64,000 nucleotides of DNA, from the NCBI RefSeq assembly GCF_005233835.1, contig NZ_SZQA01000031.1, positions 1 to 64,000 on the forward strand. Reading direction: 5' to 3'. The DNA is from Herbidospora galbida (lineage in GTDB: Bacteria > Actinomycetota > Actinomycetes > Streptosporangiales > Streptosporangiaceae). The notes under the pieces are model-generated. The model was not told the DNA's origin and made no database searches. It worked only from the letters and a program-made list of their open reading frames with translations. Shown in pieces: positions 53,794 through 61,693 of this stretch. Numbering within the stretch: position 1 is the first letter of the stretch; each line of letters opens with the position of its first letter. The translations under genes and the position numbers were made by a program.

Positions 53794-54480
53794 TCAGGAG
53801 GCGTCTCGGGGGCGGGGGGTGGAGCCGCCGTTGCGCTGCCTCGTCGTGCGGGTGGTCTTCGGGCGGGCGGCCGGCTCCTCCTTGAGCGGGTGGCCGGTCG
53901 ACATGCGGGCGAAGTCGAGGATGAGGCTCACGGCCTCGTCGGGGCCGATCGAGTGGTGGCGGGCGATGATGCGGTAGCCGTAGGCGTCTTCGAGGGCGAC
54001 CAGGTTGCGGGCGATCTGCTCGGAGTCGCCGGCCAGTTTGAACACGCCCTGGGCCGCGCCGATCTCCAGGATGGTCTGGTACATCGCCACCTGGCGGTCG
54101 TAGAGCGTGGTCAGCAGCGTGCCGTAGACGCGGTTGCGGCCGGCCGCGCCGCCGAGCTCGCACAGCAGGCGCACGCCCGCGTCGTCGGGCCCCTCGGGCA
54201 GGCCCGAGCGGATGGTCGTGATCAGCTTCTGGGCCGGGTCGGCGATGCCGCTGATCTTCTTGACCCGCTGCTCGTAGAAGCGTTCCATGCCGGCGTGGTG
54301 GGCCTCGATCAGCAGGTCGCGCAGATCGGGGTAGTGGTAGAGCACCGCACCCGACGTGAGACCCGCCTCTTCTGCGATCTGGTTCAGATGGACGCCCTCG
54401 GCACCGTGCTGGATCATCGCGCGCCTGGCCGCGTCGATCAGCTCGACCCGCCGGTCTGCCCTGCTCTTGCGCTGAGTCAT
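53794..54480 (-). CDS. TetR/AcrR family regulator of the amine oxidase genes
   Basis: A 228-aa regulator with N-terminal HTH (ADRRVELIDAARRAMIQHG, VHLNQIAEEAGLTSGAVLYHYPD). The C-terminal tail is basic and Arg/Thr/Pro-rich (TTRTTRQRNGG), unusual for TetR proteins and possibly DNA-contacting. Divergent from the FAD oxidase gene with a perfect TTGAAT/ATTCAA palindrome in between, so it most likely represses the oxidase-dehydrogenase operon until an amine or aldehyde is present. Confidence 0.88.
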   Translation of the reverse strand: MTQRKSRADRRVELIDAARRAMIQHGAEGVHLNQIAEEAGLTSGAVLYHYPDLRDLLIEAHHAGMERFYEQRVKKISGIADPAQKLITTIRSGLPEGPDDAGVRLLCELGGAAGRNRVYGTLLTTLYDRQVAMYQTILEIGAAQGVFKLAGDSEQIARNLVALEDAYGYRIIARHHSIGPDEAVSLILDFARMSTGHPLKEEPAARPKTTRTTRQRNGGSTPRPRDAS

Positions 54481-54550
54481 CGCACCCCGCCCCGTATGGA
54501 GGATCTCACAACTAGTGTCGCAGCTCTTGACGTGGTTGCTCGATAAGTAT

Positions 54551-54566
54551 TTGAATCACGATTCAA
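54551..54566. promoter_or_regulatory. TetR operator palindrome
   Basis: TTGAAT-CACG-ATTCAA is a perfect 6-bp dyad with flanking TAT and AACAAATA. It is the only strong palindrome in the 108-base divergent region and lies 23 bases before the oxidase start codon. Confidence 0.7.
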
Positions 54567-54588
54567 CAAATATCGGTCGGAGGGGATC

Positions 54589-55956
54589 GTGATTACGGAC
54601 GCACTGCCGCGGGTCTTCTGGACCGACCGGCCCGGTCCGGCCGCGTACCCGCCGCTGACGGGGACGACGACGGCCGACCTGCTGATCGTGGGCGGCGGCT
54701 TCACCGGCCTCTGGGCTGCTGTGCTGGCCAAACAAGAAAACCCCGCCTGCGACGTCGTTCTGGTCGAAGCCGAACGTATCGCGTTCGGCGCCACCGGCCG
54801 CAACGGGGGCTTCATCGCCGACTCCATCACGCACGGCCTGACGCACGGCGCGCACCGCTGGCCTGGGGAGATCGATCTGCTGCTGGCGATCGGCCGGGAG
54901 AACCTGGCCGCCATCGCCGATTTCGTCGCCGACCACGACATCGACGCCGACCTCCGGCTGATCGGCAAGACTACGGTCGCCGTTGCGCCCCACCACGTGA
55001 CCGAATTGCGGGCCGCCGAAAAGCGGCACCGGGACCATGGCGAGGACGCCACATTCCTGGACGCCGGGGACATGCGGGCCGACGTCCACTCGCCGACCTA
55101 CCTGGGCGGACTGCGGCTGCGCGGCACCGGCGGCCTCGTCGACCCGGTGAAACTGGCCTGGGGCCTGCGCCGCGTCGCCGAGGACCTCGGCGTGCGGATC
55201 TACGAGCACACGCCGGTGACGGGGCTGGAACGCTCCGGCTCCTCGGTACGCGTCCCGACGCCCCAGGGCGCGTTCGACGCCCGCCAGGTGCTCATCGCGA
55301 CCAACGCGTTCCCGTCGCCGCTGCGGCGGCTGCGCAACTACGTCCTGCCGGTGTGGGACTACGTGCTGGTGACCGAGCCCCTCGACGCCGATCGGCGGGC
55401 CTCGCTCGGCTGGGCCGAGGCGCAGGGCATCACCGACGCGGGCAACCAGTTCCACTACTACCGGCTGACCGCCGACGGCCGGCTGCTGTTCGGCGGGTAC
55501 GACGCCGTCTACAACTTCGCGGGCGGCGGCACCGACCAGCGCCCCGCCTCCCACGCCCTGCTCGCCCGGCACCTGCTGGAGACCTTCCCGCAGCTCGAAG
55601 GCGTACGGGCGACCCACCGGTGGGGCGGCCTGATCGACTCGACCAGCCGCTTCACCCCGTTCTTCGGCACCGCCATGGGCGGCCGGGTGGCCTACGCCCT
55701 CGGCTACACCGGGCTCGGCGTGGGCGCCTCGCGCTTCGGCGCCCTCGCCGGGCTCGACCTGCTGGCGCGGCGGGAGACCAGGCGTACCGGGCTGAAGATG
55801 GTGCGCCGCCGCCCGGTCCCGTTCCCGCCCGAGCCCATCAGGTGGCCGGTGGTCGAGTTCACCCGCCGGGCCCTGGCCCGCGCCGACGCGAACGAGGGCA
55901 GACGCGGGCCGTGGCTCCGCGTGCTCGACCGCTTCGGCATCGGTTTCGACAGTTAG
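54589..55956 (+). CDS. FAD-dependent amine oxidase (DAO family, gamma-glutamylputrescine oxidase-like)
   Basis: A 455-aa flavoenzyme of the glycine/D-amino-acid oxidase fold. The dinucleotide motif LLIVGGGFTGLWAA is at about residues 31-44 and the ATGRNGGFIADS block plus the C-terminal GYTGLGVGASRFGALAGLDLL match PuuB-like oxidases. GTG start with GGAGGGG 3 nt upstream. Followed 11 bases later by an aldehyde dehydrogenase, and preceded by a polyamine-type transporter, so it probably oxidises putrescine or a derivative to the aminoaldehyde. Confidence 0.87.
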   Translation: MITDALPRVFWTDRPGPAAYPPLTGTTTADLLIVGGGFTGLWAAVLAKQENPACDVVLVEAERIAFGATGRNGGFIADSITHGLTHGAHRWPGEIDLLLAIGRENLAAIADFVADHDIDADLRLIGKTTVAVAPHHVTELRAAEKRHRDHGEDATFLDAGDMRADVHSPTYLGGLRLRGTGGLVDPVKLAWGLRRVAEDLGVRIYEHTPVTGLERSGSSVRVPTPQGAFDARQVLIATNAFPSPLRRLRNYVLPVWDYVLVTEPLDADRRASLGWAEAQGITDAGNQFHYYRLTADGRLLFGGYDAVYNFAGGGTDQRPASHALLARHLLETFPQLEGVRATHRWGGLIDSTSRFTPFFGTAMGGRVAYALGYTGLGVGASRFGALAGLDLLARRETRRTGLKMVRRRPVPFPPEPIRWPVVEFTRRALARADANEGRRGPWLRVLDRFGIGFDS

Positions 55957-55967
55957 AAGACCCAGAC

Positions 55968-57359
55968 ATGACGACTCTGATCAACCCCGCGACCGGCCAA
56001 GTCATCGAGGAGATCCCCGACAGCACCGATGTCTCCGCGAAGGTGGCCGCCGCGCGGGCGGCCTTCGAGCAGTGGCGCGAGGCGACCCCGGGGGAGCGGG
56101 CCCGGGTCCTGCTGCGGCTGGCCGACCTGGTCGAACGCGACGCCGACGAGCTGACCCGGCTGGAGGTCGAGGAGACCGGCAAGCCGGCGGCGGTGTTCCG
56201 CGACGGTGAGCTGCCCTTCGCCGCCGACAACCTGCGCTTCTTCGCCGGCGCGGCCCGCTCGCTCGACGGCACCGGCGCGGGCGTGCTCAGCGCCGGCTAC
56301 ACCTCGGTGCTGATCCGGCGGCCCGTCGGCGTGGTCGGCTCGATCGCGCCGTGGAACTTCCCGTTCATCATGGCCGTCTGGAAGGTCGGCCCGGCCATCG
56401 CGGCCGGGAACGGCGTGGTCATCAAGCCCGCCCCGCGCACCCCGCGCACGACGCTGCGCCTGGCCGAGCTGATGATCGAGGCGGGCGCGCCCGAAGGGCT
56501 GCTGGGCGTCGTGACCGGCGGCGGCGACGTGGGCCAGGCCCTCGTGACCGACCCCGGCGTCGACATGGTGAGCGTCACCGGTTCGACCGCGACCGGCAAG
56601 GCCGTCATGCGCGGCGCCGTCGACGGCCTCAAGCGCGTCCACCTGGAACTCGGCGGCAAGGCCCCGGCCCTGGTGTTCGCCGACGCCGACCTGGAGGCGA
56701 TGGCCTTCGGCGTGACGATGGGGGCCACGTACAACACAGGACAGGACTGCACAGCGGCGACCAGGGTCTACGTGGAGCGATCACGCTACGCGGAGGCCGT
56801 GGACGCCCTTGCGGCCGCGCTGGAGAAAGTGCGTCCGGGCGATCCCTGGGCCGAGGGGACCGACATCGGTCCGCTCATCTCCGCCGAGCACCGGGACAGG
56901 GTGCACGGCTTCGTCGCGCGGGCGTCGGGCCGGGTCGTCCGTGGGGGCGATCCGCTCGACGCTCCCGGCTACTACTACGCGCCGACCCTGGTCGCCGACG
57001 CTGACCAGTCCTCCGAGATCGTGCAGGGGGAGGTGTTCGGGCCCGTCCTCGTCGCGCTGCCGTTCGACGGGGAGGACGAGGCGGTGCGGCTGGCCAACGA
57101 CACCCCCTACGGGCTGGCGTCGTCGGTCTGGTCGTCGGACGTGTCCCGGGCGCTCCGCGTCAGCCACCGGCTCGACGTGGGGGTGACGTGGGTCAACGAC
57201 CACCTGCCGATCGCGTCGGAGGCGCCGCACGGCGGGGTGAAGGGGAGCGGGTTCGGCAAGGACATGAGCCAGGAGGCGGTCGGGGAGTACTCGGTGACGA
57301 GACACCTGATGATCAAGCACGCCGCCCCGGCGGCCAGAGACTCCTTCCGGCCGGCCTAG
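55968..57359 (+). CDS. Aldehyde dehydrogenase, probable gamma-aminobutyraldehyde dehydrogenase
   Basis: A 463-aa ALDH. The general base is Glu227 (ELGGKAPALVF) and the nucleophile Cys261 (NTGQDCTAATRVYV); GQDCTA together with SIAPWNFPFIMAVWK matches aminoaldehyde dehydrogenases such as PatD/PuuC. In an operon with the FAD oxidase; it would oxidise 4-aminobutyraldehyde to GABA, the substrate of the GabT encoded near 16 kb. The final 47 bases overlap the convergent membrane-protein gene. Confidence 0.9.
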   Translation: MTTLINPATGQVIEEIPDSTDVSAKVAAARAAFEQWREATPGERARVLLRLADLVERDADELTRLEVEETGKPAAVFRDGELPFAADNLRFFAGAARSLDGTGAGVLSAGYTSVLIRRPVGVVGSIAPWNFPFIMAVWKVGPAIAAGNGVVIKPAPRTPRTTLRLAELMIEAGAPEGLLGVVTGGGDVGQALVTDPGVDMVSVTGSTATGKAVMRGAVDGLKRVHLELGGKAPALVFADADLEAMAFGVTMGATYNTGQDCTAATRVYVERSRYAEAVDALAAALEKVRPGDPWAEGTDIGPLISAEHRDRVHGFVARASGRVVRGGDPLDAPGYYYAPTLVADADQSSEIVQGEVFGPVLVALPFDGEDEAVRLANDTPYGLASSVWSSDVSRALRVSHRLDVGVTWVNDHLPIASEAPHGGVKGSGFGKDMSQEAVGEYSVTRHLMIKHAAPAARDSFRPA

Positions 57360-57957
57360 CGACCAGGGCGGCCACCCCGCCGGTCAGCACGGCTCCCGCC
57401 GCGACCCAGGACCACAGACTGTCGTAGACCATGAACTGCCAGGCCCACCAGCGTGGCCGGACGCCGTCCGAACCCCAGAAGTCGACCAGTACGAAGGCGC
57501 CAACCGGTACGACCCATGACAACGACCGGCTGAACAGACGGCCGGAGATGAGGGCCAGGCCGACGTAGATCAGGAGGTTGCGCACCCCTTCGGCGGCGCC
57601 TCCCGGCGAGCCGGTCACCAGGGTGGCCGTGCCGAGCAGCGCCGCCGCCAGCAGCAGGGCGGCGGCCAGGTGGGCCACCTCGGCCCGGGCCAGCCGTCCG
57701 GACGCGGCCTGTTCGAGTGAGGCCATGGAGCTGTGCAGGCTCCCGGCGGCCAGCATCGCGAAAGGGAGCGGCGTCGCCACGGTGCTGGCCATCTCCGTCC
57801 ACCCTCGGCTGTTGGCGGCGGGCAGCACGAAGTCGTGGCCACCCGCGATGACCGCCACGACCGTGGCGGCGGCGTACCCGGCCGACACCTGCGCCAGATG
57901 GTGGGCTTGGGCGTAGCGCCGGAGCCCCGCCCAGCAGTCAGTCACGGCAGTCACCAC
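57313..57957 (-). CDS. Integral membrane protein, last gene of the ABC module
   Basis: A 214-aa protein with about five or six hydrophobic helices (AGYAAATVVAVIAGGHDFVL, AAALLLAAALLGTATLV and others). No family recognised, but its place behind an ATPase and a larger membrane protein suggests it is the second permease subunit of that transporter. Starts at GTG 57957, preceded by AGAGG; GTG codons at 57954 and 57945 also possible. Overlaps the preceding gene by 20 bases. Confidence 0.72.
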   Translation of the reverse strand: MVTAVTDCWAGLRRYAQAHHLAQVSAGYAAATVVAVIAGGHDFVLPAANSRGWTEMASTVATPLPFAMLAAGSLHSSMASLEQAASGRLARAEVAHLAAALLLAAALLGTATLVTGSPGGAAEGVRNLLIYVGLALISGRLFSRSLSWVVPVGAFVLVDFWGSDGVRPRWWAWQFMVYDSLWSWVAAGAVLTGGVAALVARPAGRSLWPPGRRA

Positions 57958-59179
57958 TGATGCCTCTGATCGCCGCGAGACGCTCGGCGACCCATTCGGC
58001 CTGGGCGTTGTCGGGCAGCCCCAGGACGCGCGCGATCTCCCGAAGGTCCACGCCGGGGGGCCCGCCACCGGCGCCGAGGGCACGGGCGTCACCGAGACCG
58101 CGAACCTGTAGGTAGGCGTCGAGAGTGAAAACCTGCTGGGAGTAGCGCTCCTCGGCGCCTCCCGGCACCTCGCAGTCCGGCAATGTACGCGAGAGCACCG
58201 TCGAGGCCATGAACATGGGTACCGACAACTCGCCGGCCAGGAACTGGAAGTCGCCGCCGGCCTCCGGGTGAGCGGCCGAACGCAGCCCCTTCTCGTAGAA
58301 GGCGGGGGGCACTGTGAGCACCCCGTTGGGCAGGGACGAAAACCTGGTCGCCATGGCGCTGACGACGGGCAGGTACTTGCGGTTCTCCGGCCACACGCAC
58401 ACCTGCGGTGTCCCGTCTGAACATAACGCCGACGCGGGCGCCGGACGCTCCACCTGCACAGGCCCGGCCATGGCCACCGCCACGAGCCCGGCCGCGCCGG
58501 CCACTCCGGCGCCCCTCCGCGCCCACTGGCCGCCGCCGGCCGCGCGCGGCGGGATCGCCAGCGCGAAACCGGCGATGAGCAGGACGAACGCAACTCGTAC
58601 CGCCAGCGCGGCAGGGGAGACCTCGACCTGGGGATGCCCGGACAACACGTAGAACCGGAAAGGACGCAGCATGGTCTGGCCGAATAGGCAGACCGCGACC
58701 GCGATCGGCGGCACGAACCGCGACTCCCACAACTTGCCCGCCAGGTGCCCGGTCGCCGCGCTGAGCACCACCAAACAGACCCCGAGCGCGAGGTAGGACG
58801 GCCATAGAAACCCAGGTCCCGCCTCCGGCGTGCTGACCACGGCGGCCAGCACGGCCCCCGGGACGAAGGCGGCCAGTCCGTAGAAGACCGTGCTCGCCAG
58901 CAGTGGCAGTTCGACCCGCCACCGGGCCCGGGTCGAGGCGGCCAGCTGCTCGGTCAGCCCGGCCCGATGCACCCGCCCCGCGACCCACGCCGCGCCGCCC
59001 CCGAGAACGAGCCCGAAGAAGTACGCCGGCAACTGCGCCGCCGCGCTGGCCTGAGGCCACACCCCTATCCACGCGGTGTCCCGGCCGACCAACATGGCCA
59101 CGTCGAGCGCCATGAGCACGGGCAGCCACCAGCGCAACGGGGAGCGGCGAACCTCCGTCCAGAAGACGCCGAACCTCAC
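57938..59179 (-). CDS. Membrane protein with extracytoplasmic C-terminal domain, ABC permease-like
   Basis: A 413-aa protein. The first ~245 residues hold about six hydrophobic helices (LPAYFFGLVLGGGAAWVAG, WPSYLALGVCLVVLSAATG, and others), then a soluble C-terminal region (about 250-413) with paired Cys near 253/261 and 334, and again at 412. Its ATG overlaps the ATPase stop (ATGA), so it is made together with it. Layout resembles membrane subunits of lantibiotic-immunity or ABC-2-like exporters, but no family is certain. Confidence 0.72.
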   Translation of the reverse strand: MRFGVFWTEVRRSPLRWWLPVLMALDVAMLVGRDTAWIGVWPQASAAAQLPAYFFGLVLGGGAAWVAGRVHRAGLTEQLAASTRARWRVELPLLASTVFYGLAAFVPGAVLAAVVSTPEAGPGFLWPSYLALGVCLVVLSAATGHLAGKLWESRFVPPIAVAVCLFGQTMLRPFRFYVLSGHPQVEVSPAALAVRVAFVLLIAGFALAIPPRAAGGGQWARRGAGVAGAAGLVAVAMAGPVQVERPAPASALCSDGTPQVCVWPENRKYLPVVSAMATRFSSLPNGVLTVPPAFYEKGLRSAAHPEAGGDFQFLAGELSVPMFMASTVLSRTLPDCEVPGGAEERYSQQVFTLDAYLQVRGLGDARALGAGGGPPGVDLREIARVLGLPDNAQAEWVAERLAAIRGISGDCRD

Positions 59180-59934
59180 GCGACCGCCCCCTGAGCGGCC
59201 AGCACGCTCATGTATCCGCGCTCAAGAGGGCTGTCGCCCTCAGCGTCCGGGGCCGCCACCTCACGAAGCGCCTCGGGATCCCCCCGCCACACCAGCCGTC
59301 CCTCCGCCATGACCACCACGTCGTCGCAGACGGCGGCCACGTCCTCCACCAGATGAGTGCTGAGCACGACCGCGACACGGTCGTCCTTGAGCTTGCGCAC
59401 CAGTGAACGGAACTCCAGCCGCTGCGCCGGATCGAGCCCAACCGTCGGCTCGTCGAGCAGTACCAGCTGCGGGCGGCCCACGATCGCGGACGCGATGCCA
59501 CATCGCCGGATCATGCCCCCCGACAACGACTTCAGCTTGGCGCGCGATCTGTCGGTGAGATCGACGAAACCGATCGCCTCCCGGGTCGCGGCGTCCGCCT
59601 CCCGGGCCGGGACACCGCGCAACCAGGCGCTGTAGCGGACGAAGTCGTAGACCGTGAAACCCGGGTAGTAACCGAAGTGCTGCGGGAGATACCCGATGCG
59701 ACGCCGTGCCTCCATGGTCGCGCGACGTGAGTCGACCGGAACCCCGGAGATCGTGATGGCACCGCGCTTCGGCGGTACGACGGTCGCCAGGGTTCGCAAC
59801 AAGGTCGTCTTGCCGGCGCCGTTGGGCCCGAGCAACCCGAGTACGCCGTGCCGGATGTCGAGATCCAGATCGACGATGACGTCCCGCCTGCGATACCCCT
59901 GCCTGATGCCGCGAAGTTTCGCGACCGGCTCCAT
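59176..59934 (-). CDS. ABC transporter ATP-binding protein (export type)
   Basis: A 252-aa single-domain ATPase. Walker A GPNGAGKTT, Q-loop GYLPQHFGYYPGFTV, signature LSGGMIRRCGIASAI (with M in place of the usual Q), Walker B LVLLDEPTVGLD and His-switch STHLVED are intact. The short Q-loop region and absent TOBE domain place it with ABC-2/lantibiotic-type exporters. GGAG lies 7-10 nt before the ATG. The four bases at its end overlap the membrane-protein gene. It follows a small secreted protein gene by 74 bases. Confidence 0.9.
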   Translation of the reverse strand: MEPVAKLRGIRQGYRRRDVIVDLDLDIRHGVLGLLGPNGAGKTTLLRTLATVVPPKRGAITISGVPVDSRRATMEARRRIGYLPQHFGYYPGFTVYDFVRYSAWLRGVPAREADAATREAIGFVDLTDRSRAKLKSLSGGMIRRCGIASAIVGRPQLVLLDEPTVGLDPAQRLEFRSLVRKLKDDRVAVVLSTHLVEDVAAVCDDVVVMAEGRLVWRGDPEALREVAAPDAEGDSPLERGYMSVLAAQGAVA

Positions 59935-59957
59935 CAGGTGTCACTCCATTCACCGAG

Positions 59958-59986
59958 ACGGGTGCCCACCCATGGTGAGCACCCGT
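59958..59986 (-). terminator. Intercistronic hairpin between secreted protein and ABC genes
   Basis: Stem ACGGGTGC / GCACCCGT with one internal mismatch and an inner CACC-CAT-GGTG stem, 12 paired bases in all, located 22 nt after the small gene's stop on the minus strand. It could attenuate read-through so that the secreted protein is made in excess over the transporter. Confidence 0.6.
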
Positions 59987-60008
59987 GGATTACCGGTTGG
60001 TTCGTGTC

Positions 60009-60341
60009 TCAGCTGAACAGCAGATACGCCTGGTTGACCGAGATCGTGCACTCGCTGCTGGCGAAGGTGCCGGAATAGCCCTTGGGGAGGGAGTAGGAGC
60101 CGAGCTCCAGATCCAGTTCGAAAGCGCAGTCGCCGTACAGGTAAACGGGCCAGATGGCCTGGGTCGCCTTGCTGCACTTACCGGCGAAGGCGGTGTCCCA
60201 CCACTGCGCATAACACCCCCAGGTCGAGGGGGAAGTGCCGGCGGCGTTGGCCGTGGTCGTCACGCCGACGACGGCACCGGCTGCGAGCGCCACGGCGGCC
60301 AGACTGATTCCGGCACGTCTTAAGCCCAACTTGGGTCTCAC
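60009..60341 (-). CDS. Small secreted four-cysteine protein, unknown
   Basis: A 110-aa preprotein. A Sec signal peptide (LRRAGISLAAVALAAGAVVG) ends ANAA, leaving a mature chain of about 75 residues. It has exactly four Cys (GCYAQ, GKCSK, GDCAF, SECTI), which could form two disulfides, and is aromatic-rich (WGCYAQWWDTAF, IWPVYLYG). No family recognised. GTG 60341 is preceded by GAGGAGG. The ABC exporter genes follow on the same strand. It might be an extracellular peptide toxin, inhibitor or signal exported by Sec with the ABC module serving immunity, but this is speculation. Confidence 0.7.
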   Translation of the reverse strand: MRPKLGLRRAGISLAAVALAAGAVVGVTTTANAAGTSPSTWGCYAQWWDTAFAGKCSKATQAIWPVYLYGDCAFELDLELGSYSLPKGYSGTFASSECTISVNQAYLLFS

Positions 60342-60360
60342 TGAGGTGTAGCCTCCTCTT

Positions 60361-60413
60361 GCATCGTTGATGCGCTGCGGACGCTGATTCTTCGCGGGAC
60401 TGGCGTCCGCAGC
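60361..60413 (-). promoter_or_regulatory. Two adjacent hairpins upstream of the small secreted protein gene
   Basis: GCATC-GTT-GATGC (60361-60373) abuts a perfect 11-bp inverted repeat GCTGCGGACGC (60374-60384) / GCGTCCGCAGC (60403-60413). If transcribed they fold in the 5' leader 20-72 nt before the start codon; otherwise they form an operator. Confidence 0.5.
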
Positions 60414-60456
60414 TAATGACGGGCCCAATCTGATCACGATGACCAATTGAAGTCAA

Positions 60457-60822
60457 CGTAGGCCGAATTCACGTTCCCTTGCTTGAGTGATGTGTACCGG
60501 ATGGCACTCGGAGACCGCGATCGCCGCGAATGTATTGGGTCAGTGACATTCCGTTCCGACTGATCGTGTCGGCCCCTGGATAATGGGTTACGGTAATGTG
60601 GCCGAAATGCGAGCCTCGGTTATGCTTGGATGGCGTGGCCGAGATCGAGGTCTTCGTTTGATTCTTCCTGTGCAGGAAATCGTTTGTTCGGGGTTGCCGG
60701 GGTGGGCAATGCCGCTGGTGTGAGGCCGTCCGTTAGTGCTTATCTGCTCTTGTTGTGACGCATTGGTTTATTGGCGTGATCGGTGAATGTGGAATTCGAT
60801 TCCATCGAACGGTTTTCTCCGG
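60457..60822. other. AT-richer gene-free region upstream of the small secreted protein gene
   Basis: About 366 bases without a supported ORF and visibly richer in A/T than the rest of the window (for example TGGTTTATTGGCGTGATCGG). A small palindrome, TGGAAT-TCG-ATTCCA (60790-60804), lies 19 bases after the dasR stop. No tRNA, transposase remnant or clear terminator seen. Probably promoter DNA of the secreted-protein operon, possibly of foreign origin. Confidence 0.5.
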
Positions 60823-61557
60823 TCACCCGGACTCGGCGTCGAAATAGAGCTCTGACGTCACCCGATAGCGGTCCCCCCGGTAGATCGACCGCGTGAACTC
60901 CACAATTCGCCCGTTCACGTCCCGCGTCGTGCGCTCCACCAGCAGGGCCGGGAAGTGTTCCGGCACCCCCAGCAGTTCCGCCTCCGTCTCGTCGGTGACC
61001 GTCGCCTCAATGGTCTGCACCGCGCTGCGCACGTCGACGCCGAACCGCTCACGCAGCACCTTGTAGAACGACCCCGTCTCCATGTCGGCGGGTTGCAGCC
61101 CGGCCACCAGCTCGTGCGGCAGGTGGAGGCGTTCGATCGCCATCGGCGCATCGTCGACGACGCGGAGCCTGACCACCCGGAGAACGGGGGTGGCGGGGGC
61201 CAGTTGGAGGCGGCTGGTCAGCTGGGGGCCGGCCGGCGAGGAGGCGAACTCCAGGATCGCGCTCAGCCATTTCCCCTCGGCCGGCGGCGCGTAGAACGAT
61301 CCAGTCTGGGTCGCCGACAGCGCCTGGGTGACGCGCTGGGGGCCGGTGAAGGTGCCGCGGCCGTGTTCGCGGACCAGGACGCCCGAGCGCACCAGGTCGT
61401 CTATGGCCGCCCGCAGGGTCGGGCGGGAGACGCCCAGTTCCTTGCACAGGTCGCGCTCCGACGGGATGGCCTCGCCGGGTTTCTTGTCGGCCACGTAGTC
61501 GAGCAGGAAGTCGCGTACCCGGTCGCGCTTCAGCCCCGCCCGCATGTTGACAGTCAC
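60823..61557 (-). CDS. dasR: GntR/HutC family regulator, DasR-like
   Basis: A 244-aa regulator. The winged HTH is at residues 14-75 (PGEAIPSERDLCKELGVSRPTLRAAIDDLVRSG, in parts), followed by a UTRA ligand domain (LRVVRLRVVDDAPMAIERLHLP, TRSIYRGDRYRVTSELYF). In DasR, glucosamine 6-phosphate bound in UTRA releases DNA. It is divergent from dasA as in Streptomyces coelicolor, and a near-perfect dre site lies between. TAAGGT is 7 nt before GTG 61557 on the minus strand, a leaderless start; CTGGTAAG repeats overlap this promoter, so autoregulation is likely. Confidence 0.87.
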   Translation of the reverse strand: MTVNMRAGLKRDRVRDFLLDYVADKKPGEAIPSERDLCKELGVSRPTLRAAIDDLVRSGVLVREHGRGTFTGPQRVTQALSATQTGSFYAPPAEGKWLSAILEFASSPAGPQLTSRLQLAPATPVLRVVRLRVVDDAPMAIERLHLPHELVAGLQPADMETGSFYKVLRERFGVDVRSAVQTIEATVTDETEAELLGVPEHFPALLVERTTRDVNGRIVEFTRSIYRGDRYRVTSELYFDAESG

Positions 61558-61566
61558 GCTCCCGAC

Positions 61567-61585
61567 CTTACCAGCGTCTTACCAG
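61567..61585. promoter_or_regulatory. Direct repeat over the dasR promoter
   Basis: CTTACCAG at 61567-61574 and 61578-61585, 11 bases apart. The first overlaps the TAAGGT -10 box of dasR (minus strand, 61565-61570). CTGGTAAG resembles half of the dre site nearby, so these are probable autoregulatory half-sites. Confidence 0.55.
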
Positions 61586-61626
61586 TTGTCGAATGTAAAC
61601 ACTGAATAACGGGTCTTGACGGGTCT

Positions 61627-61642
61627 ACTGGTTAAGACCACT
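61627..61642. promoter_or_regulatory. dre-like DasR operator
   Basis: ACTGGTTAAGACCACT matches 14 of 16 positions of the known DasR-responsive element ACTGGTCTAGACCACT, differing only at the two central-left bases. It lies 52 bases before the dasA start codon. Confidence 0.8.
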
Positions 61643-61693
61643 CTAGCGCCAGCAGGCAGATTGCTTACCAATATCTGACCACTGGGAGAACCA

